Assembly (NCBI RefSeq): GCF_021442325.1 | Contig: NZ_CP087879.1 | Coordinates: 2,170,001-2,234,000 of the forward strand | Reading direction: 5' to 3' | From: Agromyces marinus | GTDB taxonomy: Bacteria > Actinomycetota > Actinomycetes > Actinomycetales > Microbacteriaceae | Length of the DNA stretch: 64,000 nt | In this document: piece by piece, positions 19,513 to 26,960 of the stretch | How the letters are laid out: the number at the start of each line of letters is the position of its first letter | Numbering within the stretch: position 1 is the stretch's first letter | The notes under the pieces: generated by a model | What the model was told of the DNA's origin: nothing | Database searches by the model: none | The model's input: the letters and a program-made list of their open reading frames with translations, nothing else | Position numbers and translations under genes: made by a program

Positions 19513-20385
19513 CTAGAAGCTGCGCCCCATCTCGTGCAGCCGCTTCACCCGCTCGGGGATCGGCGGGTGCGTGGCGAAGAGCCGGTCGATCACACCGGGC
19601 TTCAGCGGGTCGGCGATCCACAGGTGCGCCATCGACGAGTTCTGCCGCTGCATCGGCCGGCCGTACTGCTCGAGCTTCAGCAGCGCCCGGGCGAGGGCCT
19701 CGGGATGCCGCGTGGTCATCGCGCCCGTGGCATCCGCCAGGTACTCGCGCTGGCGCGAGACCGCCAACTGCACCATGCTCGCCACGAGCGGCGCGACCAG
19801 CATGGCGACGAGGCCGAAGATCATCACGACGGGGTTGCCGTTGTTGTTCCTCCCGAAGAAGGCCATGCGCACGAACAGGTCGGAGATGAACCCGACCGCG
19901 ACGACGAGCCCGAACACGATCATCGACAGGCGGATGTCGTAGTTGCGCACGTGCCCGAGCTCATGGGCCATGACGCCCTCGAGTTCGGAGTCGTCCATGA
20001 TCTCGAGCAACCCGGTCGTCGCGGCGACGACCGCACGCGAGGGGTCGCGGCCGGTCGCGAACGCGTTCGGCGCCGGATCGGAGACGACGAACACGCGCGG
20101 CATCGGGGTTCCGGTCGTGATCGAGAGGTTCTCGACCGTGCGCCACAGCCGCGGGTGGTCGGACACGCCGCGGATCTCGACCGCGCCCGACATCGCCAAC
20201 GCCTGCCGGTCGGCCGTGAAGTACTGGAACAGGGCGTACCCGATCGCGATCACGAGGGTCACGACCACGATCGTCAGGTCGCCGTAGATCACGGCGGCGA
20301 GGTAGCCGAGCCCGCCGACGATGGCGAGGAACAGCAGGATCGTGAAGACGGTGTTGCGCTTGTTCCGGGCGATCGCGCGATACAT
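19513..20385 (-). CDS. htpX: M48 family metalloprotease HtpX-like
   Basis: Membrane zinc protease likely to act in membrane-protein quality control. The 290-residue protein has two N-terminal helices (about 13-33 and 36-54), the zinc motif HELGH at 141-145, further helices near 155-172 and 184-208, and the third-ligand region REYLADATGA. The predicted catalytic domain faces the cytoplasm. The ATG is 3 bases after the lemA stop. The lemA-htpX pair is a recurring operon. Substrates are unknown. Confidence 0.92.
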   Translation of the reverse strand: MYRAIARNKRNTVFTILLFLAIVGGLGYLAAVIYGDLTIVVVTLVIAIGYALFQYFTADRQALAMSGAVEIRGVSDHPRLWRTVENLSITTGTPMPRVFVVSDPAPNAFATGRDPSRAVVAATTGLLEIMDDSELEGVMAHELGHVRNYDIRLSMIVFGLVVAVGFISDLFVRMAFFGRNNNGNPVVMIFGLVAMLVAPLVASMVQLAVSRQREYLADATGAMTTRHPEALARALLKLEQYGRPMQRQNSSMAHLWIADPLKPGVIDRLFATHPPIPERVKRLHEMGRSF

Positions 20386-20388
20386 CGG

Positions 20389-20955
20389 CTAGAACTGCAC
20401 GCGCGGCGGTTCCGCGATCGCCGCCGCCTCGGTGACCTCGAAGAACTCACGCTCGTGGAAGCCGAGCCCGCGCACGAACAGCGTGTTCGGGAACACCTTG
20501 ATCTTCGTGTTCAGCTCGCGCACCCCGCCGTTGTAGAAGCGGCGCGCGGCCTGGATCTTGTCTTCGGTGTCGACCAGCTCCGACTGCAGCTGCAGGAAGT
20601 TCTGGCTCGCCTGGAGCTGCGGGTACGCCTCGGCGACCGCGAAGATCGACTTCAGCGCCTGCTGCATGTGGTTCTCGGCGGCGGATGCCTCGGCCGGGCC
20701 GCCTGCCGAGAGGGTCTCGGCGCGCGCCTTCGTGACGTTCTCGAACACGGCCTTCTCGTGCGCGGCGTACCCCTTGACGGCCTCGATGAGGTTCGGGATG
20801 AGGTCGGCCCGGCGCTTGAGCTGCACCGTGATGTCGCTCCACGCCTCGTCGACGCGCACGTTGAGCGTCACGAGGGAGTTGTAGGTCACCCAGAGGTAGA
20901 TGCCGATCGCCAGGGCGAGCACGACGACGATGATGAGCGGGATCAGCCATTCCAT
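20389..20955 (-). CDS. lemA: LemA family membrane protein
   Basis: The 188-residue protein has one N-terminal membrane helix (about 4-22, LIPLIIVVVLALAIGIYLWV) and a helical bundle with family residues VDEAWSDITVQLKRRADLIPNLIEAVKGYAAHE and ARRFYNGGVRELNTKIKVFPN. Precise function is not known. It is repeatedly paired with HtpX-type proteases, as here. AGGAGT precedes the ATG. A -10 box (TAGCAT) lies about 42 bases upstream. Confidence 0.93.
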   Translation of the reverse strand: MEWLIPLIIVVVLALAIGIYLWVTYNSLVTLNVRVDEAWSDITVQLKRRADLIPNLIEAVKGYAAHEKAVFENVTKARAETLSAGGPAEASAAENHMQQALKSIFAVAEAYPQLQASQNFLQLQSELVDTEDKIQAARRFYNGGVRELNTKIKVFPNTLFVRGLGFHEREFFEVTEAAAIAEPPRVQF

Positions 20956-20996
20956 GGCGGGGACTCCTGATGCTTGGCACGACCAGCGGACGTTCC

Positions 20997-21002
20997 ATGC
21001 TA
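20997..21002 (-). promoter_or_regulatory. Predicted -10 box for lemA-htpX
   Basis: TAGCAT on the minus strand. A start near 20990 gives a leader of about 35 nt carrying AGGAGT before the lemA ATG. Confidence 0.5.
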
Positions 21003-21075
21003 TCCGCGCGTGCTGGGGGCGGCCTGAACTCCCATCAGACTCCGAGGGTGCGGAGAGGCTCCTCCGCCTTCGCGC

Positions 21076-22440
21076 TCAGGCCGCGCCGTTGCGCTCCGCG
21101 ACGCCGGTGCGGCCGTTGCGCCCGCCGACGGCACCGAGCACGCGGTCGAGATAGGGGTTGGCGAAGCGACCGTCGGGGTCGAGCCGGTCGCGAACCGCGA
21201 GGAAGTCGTCGAATCGCGGGTAGGCCACGCGGAGCGAGTCGGCGCTCTGCGTGTGCATCTTCCCCCAGTGCGGGCGCCCGCCGAGGTCGCGCATGATCGC
21301 CTCGACCCCGCCGAAGTACTCGGTCGGGTCCTCGCGGAAGTACCGGTGCACGGCGATGTACCCGCTGTCGCGGCCGTGCGCCGTCGAGAGCCAGTTGTCG
21401 TCGGCCGCTGCGGCGCGCACCTCGATCGGGAAGCTGATGCGCCATCCGTTGCGGTCGATGAGCGAGCGGATGGCGCGGAACGCCTCGGGCACCGCTTCGA
21501 GCGGGATCGCGTACTCCATCTCCGCGAAGCGGACCGTCCGGTTCGTGACGAACACCTTCGACGAGAGGTCGGTGAAGTCCCGTCCGCCGGTGAACCGCTC
21601 GGCCAGCCTCGAGAACCCCGGGGTGAGCGCGGGGATCGCCGCACCCGTCGCGCACATCGCGCGGTACACGCCGTTGGCGAGCAGTTCGTCGTCGACCCAG
21701 CGGCCGACCCGGCCGAGGGGTGCGAGCGGCGTGCCCGCCGGAAGGCGCGTGTTGGTCTTGGTCAGCGCGGTCGTGGTGTGCGGGAACCAGTAGAACTCGA
21801 AGTGGTCGGCGGCGCGGACGCGCGGCATCCACTCGTCGACCACCGCGTCGACCGGCTCGGTGGTCTCGACGGCCCGCATGACGTAGGCCGGGACGAGCTG
21901 GAGCGTCAGCTCGGTGAGGACTCCGAGCGCGCCGAGCCCCAGCCTCACTGCCGGCAGCAGGTCGGCGTGCTCGCGCTCGTCGACCGACAGGAACTCGCCG
22001 GTGCCGGTCACGAGCCGCGCGCCGACGACCTGCGTCGCGAGCCCGCCGAAGCCGAGCCCGGTGCCGTGGGTGCCGGTCGAGGTCGCGCCCGAGATCGTCT
22101 GCCGGTCGATGTCGCCCATGTTCGGCAGGGCCAGGCCGTACGGCTCGAGCAGGGCCGGAAGCTGATGGAGCCGGGTGCCTGCTCCGAGCGTGACCCGCCC
22201 GGTCGCGGCATCCGCTTCGACGACGCCCGACAGGTCGGTCAGGTCGAGCTGGATGTCGGGTGCGACGGCGATGCCCGTGAAGCTGTGGCCGGATCCGACG
22301 GGCTTGACGCGGCGTCCGCCCCTCGCGGCGGCCTGCACCGCTCGCTGGACCGCACCCGCGTCCGCGGGCCGCTCGATCCGGTTCGGCCGCACCGACTCGG
22401 TGCGACCCCAGTTGCGCCAGAGCGCTCCACTCGCCGTCAC
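21076..22440 (-). CDS. FAD-linked D-arabinono-1,4-lactone / L-gulonolactone oxidase family protein
   Basis: Flavoprotein of the aldonolactone oxidase group, 454 residues. The FAD domain has VKPVGSGHSFTGIA, where His52 is the predicted flavin-linkage residue, TLGAGTRLHQLPALLEPYGLALPNMGDIDRQTISGA and GTGLGFGGLA. The C-terminal half ends with the family motif RPHWGKMHT. The GTG start overlaps the stop of the upstream PLP enzyme (GTGA), so the two are coupled. Actinobacterial members act on various sugar lactones or alditols. The pairing suggests a joint step that I cannot name. Confidence 0.88.
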   Translation of the reverse strand: MTASGALWRNWGRTESVRPNRIERPADAGAVQRAVQAAARGGRRVKPVGSGHSFTGIAVAPDIQLDLTDLSGVVEADAATGRVTLGAGTRLHQLPALLEPYGLALPNMGDIDRQTISGATSTGTHGTGLGFGGLATQVVGARLVTGTGEFLSVDEREHADLLPAVRLGLGALGVLTELTLQLVPAYVMRAVETTEPVDAVVDEWMPRVRAADHFEFYWFPHTTTALTKTNTRLPAGTPLAPLGRVGRWVDDELLANGVYRAMCATGAAIPALTPGFSRLAERFTGGRDFTDLSSKVFVTNRTVRFAEMEYAIPLEAVPEAFRAIRSLIDRNGWRISFPIEVRAAAADDNWLSTAHGRDSGYIAVHRYFREDPTEYFGGVEAIMRDLGGRPHWGKMHTQSADSLRVAYPRFDDFLAVRDRLDPDGRFANPYLDRVLGAVGGRNGRTGVAERNGAA

Positions 22441-23702
22441 AGGAACGCCTTTCCCTCTCCTCGGTAGGTCGGCAGCGTGCCGACCACCTCGCCGCCGTCG
22501 ACGACGGCGTACTCGTTCAGGTGCTCGGCGAGCTCGCCGGACTTCGTGTGCCGCAACCACACGCGGTCGCCCGCACGCAGGCGCGCGACCGCGGCGCCCG
22601 TGACGGGGGTCTGCACCTCGCCCGCGGCCTCGCGCGGCAGCATCCGCAGGCCCTCGGGCCAGACGATCCGGGGCAGCCGGTCACTGCCGTGCGGGCCGGA
22701 GGCGATCCATCCGCCGCCGAGGATCGTCGCGTGCCGTGCGCTCGGCGAGCGCACCACGTCGAGCGCGAATGCCGCCGCCGGTGCCGGGGAGAAGTGCGCG
22801 TACCCGTCGAAGAGGTGTCCGGCGAGGATGCCGCTGCCCGCGCCGAGCTCGGTGACGGACGGGTCGGCGGCGGTCGCCTCGAGCGAGCCCGTTCCGCCGC
22901 CGTTGACGAACTCGAGCTCGGCGTGGCGGCGGACCGCGGCGACCGCGCGGGCGCGTCGTTCGCGGAGTTCGGGCATCGAGCGCGACTGCATCCAGCGGTT
23001 CACGGCACCGCCGACCGGTCGGCCCGGCGGGTCGGTCGCCACGCCCGCGATCTGCGCCTCGTAGGCCATCATGCCGACGAGGCGGAAGCCCGGCCGGGCC
23101 GCGACGTAGGCCGCGAACAGGCCCGCATCCTCCGGCTCGTGCAACGGCGAGCGCCGGACCCCGAGGTGCCCGAGCACCGGGGCGTGCCACGACGCGTCGA
23201 GTTCGAGGCACACGCGCACCTCCTCGCGCGAACCCGGGCCGCGCACGGCGTCGACCAGGTCGAGCTGCGCCGGGGAGTCGACCATGAGCGTGATCCGGCG
23301 GGCGAGGTCGGGGTCGGTCGCGAGGCGACGGATGGCGCCCGCTTCGGCCGTCGGGTAGCCGACCACGAGGTCGTCGAGGCCGGGGATGCGCTCGGCGAGC
23401 CAGATCGCCTCGGCGAGCGTGTAGGCGAGCACGCCGCGGTACCCCGGCATCGCGAGCAGGGCCTCGACGACGCCGCGCACCCGGATCGACTTCGTGGCGA
23501 CGCGGATCGGGACGCCGCCGGCCCGACGGAGCATCTCGTGCGCGTTGCGTCGCAGCGCGCCGAGGTGGATCGCCCCGACCGGTGCGTCGAGGTGCCGCGT
23601 CGCCTCGGTCATCGCGGGCCAGTGCCGCGCGGGGTCGAGGTGCGACGGGTCGGTCGCGGCATCCGTCGCCTGCGGCGTGAGGTCGAGCGTCGAGGTCGTC
23701 AT
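22437..23702 (-). CDS. Alanine racemase-type PLP barrel protein (amino acid deaminase/aldolase-like)
   Basis: Fold type III PLP enzyme, 421 residues. The predicted Schiff-base lysine is Lys71 in PIRVATKSIRV. Further family segments are LEFVNGGGTGSLE, ELGAGSGILAGHLFD and ILGGGWIASGPHG. This resembles D-threonine/D-serine aldolase-dehydratase proteins more than true alanine racemases, but the substrate is not settled. The ATG overlaps the TetR stop (ATGA), and its own stop overlaps the oxidase start, so regulator, PLP enzyme and oxidase form one translationally linked operon. Confidence 0.85.
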   Translation of the reverse strand: MTTSTLDLTPQATDAATDPSHLDPARHWPAMTEATRHLDAPVGAIHLGALRRNAHEMLRRAGGVPIRVATKSIRVRGVVEALLAMPGYRGVLAYTLAEAIWLAERIPGLDDLVVGYPTAEAGAIRRLATDPDLARRITLMVDSPAQLDLVDAVRGPGSREEVRVCLELDASWHAPVLGHLGVRRSPLHEPEDAGLFAAYVAARPGFRLVGMMAYEAQIAGVATDPPGRPVGGAVNRWMQSRSMPELRERRARAVAAVRRHAELEFVNGGGTGSLEATAADPSVTELGAGSGILAGHLFDGYAHFSPAPAAAFALDVVRSPSARHATILGGGWIASGPHGSDRLPRIVWPEGLRMLPREAAGEVQTPVTGAAVARLRAGDRVWLRHTKSGELAEHLNEYAVVDGGEVVGTLPTYRGEGKAFL

Positions 23703-24295
23703 CGGGGGTCCGCCATCCTCGCGAGGGCGTCGGCGGCCGCCCGCGCGGTCGCGACGGCCACTGCGTCGTCGCGGTGCACGAGCCAGGTCATCGTGATGCC
23801 GTCGGTGAACGCCACGAGCACGGCCGCGGCCTGGGCGACGGGCGTGCGCCAGGTCGTTCCGGTGCGCTCGGCCGCGATCTCGAGGGCCTGCTCGGCGAGT
23901 TCGGCGTAGCGCGCGTACTGGGCGACGGCGAGCGGATGCCGGTCGGGCGCGCGCAGCGCGTACTGCGTGAGTTCGAGCATGGCCTGCTCGTGCTGCGGGT
24001 CCGCACGCAGGTGGTCGACGTAGCGCAGGAGTCCCGCCTCGAGCACCGAGCGCAGGTCGCCCTCGACCTCGTCGACGGGGAGCACCGCCGAGGCCTCGCG
24101 CGCGACGACCGTGGCGATGAGTTCGTCGAGGAACGCGTCGCGTGACTCGAAGGCGTAGTGGAAGCTCGCGAGCTTCATTCCCGCCTCGGCGACGATCGCG
24201 CGGGTCGACGCGCCGGCGATGCCCTCGCGTGCGATCACGCGCAGGCCCGCCTCGATCAGTGCCGGGCGTCGCTCTGCCGCGGACATGCGGGCCAT
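23699..24295 (-). CDS. TetR family transcriptional regulator
   Basis: 198 residues. The N-terminal helix-turn-helix is at about 10-55 (ALIEAGLRVIAREGIAGASTRAIVAEAGMKLASFHYAFESRDAFL), followed by an all-helical ligand domain. The ATG at 24295 follows GAGGAGC. It is first in the operon with the PLP enzyme and the oxidase. A perfect 9-bp inverted repeat lies 35-57 bases upstream, so self-repression released by a substrate of the pathway is likely. The inducer is unknown. Confidence 0.9.
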   Translation of the reverse strand: MARMSAAERRPALIEAGLRVIAREGIAGASTRAIVAEAGMKLASFHYAFESRDAFLDELIATVVAREASAVLPVDEVEGDLRSVLEAGLLRYVDHLRADPQHEQAMLELTQYALRAPDRHPLAVAQYARYAELAEQALEIAAERTGTTWRTPVAQAAAVLVAFTDGITMTWLVHRDDAVAVATARAAADALARMADPR

Positions 24296-24330
24296 GACGC
24301 TCCTCTCGACCTCGTTGCCGGGGATTCCAA

Positions 24331-24352
24331 GAGTGGGACACTCGTCCCACTC
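24331..24352. promoter_or_regulatory. Probable TetR operator
   Basis: GAGTGGGAC and GTCCCACTC are perfect reverse complements separated by ACTC. On the minus strand the repeat follows TTGATC (24352-24357), a candidate -35, so bound protein would block the TetR operon promoter. The divergent exopolyphosphatase promoter is 44 bases away and probably not covered. Confidence 0.7.
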
Positions 24353-24395
24353 GATCAAGTATGCCTGCCGACGTCATCATGCGCCACCCGGGCGG

Positions 24396-24401
24396 TACGC
24401 T
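24396..24401 (+). promoter_or_regulatory. Leaderless -10 box for the Ppx/GppA gene
   Basis: TACGCT, then 6 bases, then ATG at 24408. Confidence 0.6.
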
Positions 24402-24407
24402 CGCAGC

Positions 24408-25334
24408 ATGCGCCTCGGGGTTCTCGACGTCGGATCGAACACCGTCCACCTGCTCGTCGTCGACGCGCATCCGGGCGCACGCCCGATCCCCGCAGCATCC
24501 CACAAATCGGTGCTGCGACTCATGCGCTACCTCGACGACGACGGTGCGATCAGCGCCGCAGGCGTCGAAGCGATCCTCACCGCGGTCCGCGACGCCGCCG
24601 AGGTGGCACGCCGGTCCGGGCTCGACGAACTGCTCGCCTTCGCCACATCGGCGATCCGCGAGGCCGCCAACGGCGCCGAGGTGCTCGCACGCATCGAGGA
24701 GGTCGCCGGCATCCGCCTCGACGTGCTCAGCGGGGCCGACGAGGCCCGCCTCACGTTCCTCGCCGTCCGCCGCTGGTACGGCTGGTCCGCCGGACGCATC
24801 CTCCTCTTCGACATCGGCGGCGGATCGCTCGAGATCGCCCACGGCGACGACGAGACGCCCGACGTCGCCCGATCCGTCCCCCTCGGCGCCGGACGGTCGA
24901 CGATCCGGTACCTCCCCACCGATCCGCCGACCGACGAGCAGGTCGACACGCTCCGCGCCCACGCGCGCGCGGTGCTGCGGACCGCCGTCGACGAGATCGG
25001 CGGGATCCCCGAGTCCGACCACGTCGTCGGATCGTCCAAGACCATCCGGTCCCTCGCCAAGCTCGCCGGGAGCACCGAGGACGGCGTCGGAGCCGAGGAA
25101 CGCAGCATCCTCAAGCTCTCACGCCTCGACGACTGGATCCCCCGGCTCGCCCGGATCCCGGCCGACGCCCGACCCAACCTGCCGGGCATCACGGCCGACC
25201 GCACATTCCAGATCGTCGCCGGCGCGGTCGTGCTCTCCGAGACCATGCGCGCCTTCAGGGCGAAGACCCTCGAGGTCTCGCCCTGGGCCCTGCGCGAAGG
25301 ACTCATCCTGCGCCGCATCGACCGGCTCGCCTGA
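24408..25334 (+). CDS. Ppx/GppA family phosphatase (exopolyphosphatase)
   Basis: Predicted to hydrolyse inorganic polyphosphate or (p)ppGpp-type substrates. The 308-residue protein has the sugar-kinase/actin-like fold motifs GVLDVGSNTVHLLVVD at the N-terminus, FATSAIREAANG, FDIGGGSLEIAHG and VGSSKTIRSLAKL. It lacks the long C-terminal domain of E. coli Ppx, like the short mycobacterial proteins next to DUF501/ftsB/eno (Rv1026). The start is leaderless. A tRNA gene on the opposite strand follows 23 bases after its stop. Confidence 0.9.
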   Translation: MRLGVLDVGSNTVHLLVVDAHPGARPIPAASHKSVLRLMRYLDDDGAISAAGVEAILTAVRDAAEVARRSGLDELLAFATSAIREAANGAEVLARIEEVAGIRLDVLSGADEARLTFLAVRRWYGWSAGRILLFDIGGGSLEIAHGDDETPDVARSVPLGAGRSTIRYLPTDPPTDEQVDTLRAHARAVLRTAVDEIGGIPESDHVVGSSKTIRSLAKLAGSTEDGVGAEERSILKLSRLDDWIPRLARIPADARPNLPGITADRTFQIVAGAVVLSETMRAFRAKTLEVSPWALREGLILRRIDRLA

Positions 25335-25357
25335 GGACCGCGGAGTCGGCCGCCCGG

Positions 25358-25431
25358 TGCTCCCGCTGGGATTCGAACCCAGACTGAAGCGGGTTTAAGC
25401 CGCCTGCCTCTGCCGGTTGGGCTACGGGAGC
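25358..25431 (-). tRNA. tRNA with UAA anticodon (Leu by codon table; type I body)
   Basis: A 74-nt cloverleaf: acceptor GCTCCCG/CGGGAGC, D stem GCC/GGC, anticodon stem GGCGG/CCGCT with loop CTTAAAC (anticodon TAA), a five-base variable region TCAGT, T arm CTGGG-TTCGAAT-CCCAG, discriminator A, genomic CC then G. By anticodon it reads UUA (leucine). However, bacterial tRNA-Leu normally has a long variable arm, which is missing here. Identity as a functional leucine tRNA is therefore open. It lies between the exopolyphosphatase gene and NDH-2. Confidence 0.85.
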
Positions 25432-25476
25432 GCGGCGCCGACCCGGAGGCCGACGCCGCGTCACAGCATAGGGCGC

Positions 25477-26922
25477 CTACTTCGCGGCGACTGTCTTCTC
25501 GGCCTTCGCCGCTGCTGCCTTCGTCGCGGCGGGCTTCGTCGCAGCGGACTTCTCGGTCGCCGCCGGCTTCGCCGGTGCAGCGGGCGCCACGGCATCCGCC
25601 GCAGGCTTCGGCCGCGCCGCGAACCGCTCGAACTCCGCACGCGGGGTCTGCAGCGCGCTCAGCGAGACGATGTCGCGCCCGAGCCAGAAGTTGTTCCACC
25701 AGCCCCAGAACACGCGGAACTTGCGCTCCCACGTCGGCATCGCCAGGCCGTGGTAGCCACGGTGCGCGAACCAGGCGATGAGGCCCGTGAGCGCGAGCTT
25801 GCCCGACTGGAACGCGCCCGATCCGAGGCCGAGGCCAGCGACCGCGCCGAGGTTCTTGTGCAGGTACTCCTCGGGCTCCTCGCCACGGAGAACCGCGACG
25901 ATGTTCTTCGCCATGAGCTTGCCCTGACGGACCGCGTGCTGCGCGTTCGGAACGCAGTAGCCGCCGACGCCGCCACCCGAAAGGTCGGGCACGGCCGCGA
26001 TGTCGCCGGCCGCCCAGGCATCGGCGACGATGTCGTCTTCGTCGCCCACGCGGAGGTCGGGGCGCGCCTTGATGCGGCCGCGCTCCTCGACGGGCAGGTC
26101 GCTCGTGCGGACGATCGCCGGGTTCGCCATGACGCCCGCGGTCCACACGATGAGGTCGGACTCGAACGATTCGCCGGTCGACAGCTCGATGCGGCCGTCG
26201 AGCGCGCTCGTGAGCTGGGTGTCGAGGTGGATCTCGGCGCCCCGCTGCGCGAGGTGCTTGATGACCCAGTGGCTCGTCGGCAGCGAGACCTCGGGCATGA
26301 TGCGGCCCATCGCCTCGATGAGGTGGAACCTCGTGTCGTCGAACGTCAGCTGCGGGTAGAACTCGAGCAGCGAGCTCGCGAACGAGCGGAGCTCGGCGAA
26401 CACCTCGATGCCGGCGAAGCCGCCGCCGACCACCACGACGGTGAGCAGGCGGTCGCGCTCCGGCCCGGCGGGCAGGCTCGCCGCCTTGTCGAAGTTGGTG
26501 AGCAGGCGGTCGCGGATCGCGACGGCCTCTTCGATCGTCTTCAGCCCGAACGCCTGGTCGGCGATGCCCGGGATCGGGAACGTGCGCGACACCGCGCCGC
26601 CCGTGACCACGATCACGTCGTAGTCGAACTGCCAGGGCTCGCCCGCCTCGGGCGTGATCGTCGCCGACTTCGACGCGTGGTCGATTCCCGTGACCTTCGC
26701 CGTGACGACGTTCGTCTTCTTGAGGTGACGACGCAGCGACACCACCGAGTGGCGGGCCTCGATCGAGCCCGCAGCGACCTCGGGGAGGAACGGCTGGTAC
26801 GTCATGTAGGGCAGCGGGTCGACCACCGTGACCTCGGCCTCGCCGGGCCGAAGCCACTTCTCGAGCTTCCAGGCCGTGTAGAACCCCGCGTACCCGCCGC
26901 CGACGATGAGAATCTTGGGCAC
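25477..26922 (-). CDS. ndh: Type II NADH dehydrogenase (NDH-2) with Ala/Lys-rich tail
   Basis: Single-subunit, non-proton-pumping NADH:quinone oxidoreductase on the inner membrane face, 481 residues. FAD-binding ILIVGGGYAGFYTAWKLEK is at the N-terminus, NAD-binding VVVVGGGFAGIEVFAELRSF in the middle. AWAAGDIAAVP is the second FAD contact, and LALTGLIAWFAHRGYHGL probably touches the membrane. The last 40 or so residues are an alanine/lysine-rich, low-complexity tail not needed for the fold. GTG start with AAGGAG upstream. It is downstream of the mycosin-like protease on the same strand with a 38-base gap. Confidence 0.93.
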   Translation of the reverse strand: MPKILIVGGGYAGFYTAWKLEKWLRPGEAEVTVVDPLPYMTYQPFLPEVAAGSIEARHSVVSLRRHLKKTNVVTAKVTGIDHASKSATITPEAGEPWQFDYDVIVVTGGAVSRTFPIPGIADQAFGLKTIEEAVAIRDRLLTNFDKAASLPAGPERDRLLTVVVVGGGFAGIEVFAELRSFASSLLEFYPQLTFDDTRFHLIEAMGRIMPEVSLPTSHWVIKHLAQRGAEIHLDTQLTSALDGRIELSTGESFESDLIVWTAGVMANPAIVRTSDLPVEERGRIKARPDLRVGDEDDIVADAWAAGDIAAVPDLSGGGVGGYCVPNAQHAVRQGKLMAKNIVAVLRGEEPEEYLHKNLGAVAGLGLGSGAFQSGKLALTGLIAWFAHRGYHGLAMPTWERKFRVFWGWWNNFWLGRDIVSLSALQTPRAEFERFAARPKPAADAVAPAAPAKPAATEKSAATKPAATKAAAAKAEKTVAAK

Positions 26923-26960
26923 GGTGATTGGACTCCTTGATGTGTGATGTCTGCGTTGGC

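Noticed and set aside
24331-24352. Terminator hairpin instead of an operator
   Set aside because: The repeat lies between divergent starts, where no transcript ends, and has no T-run. A TetR site fits better.
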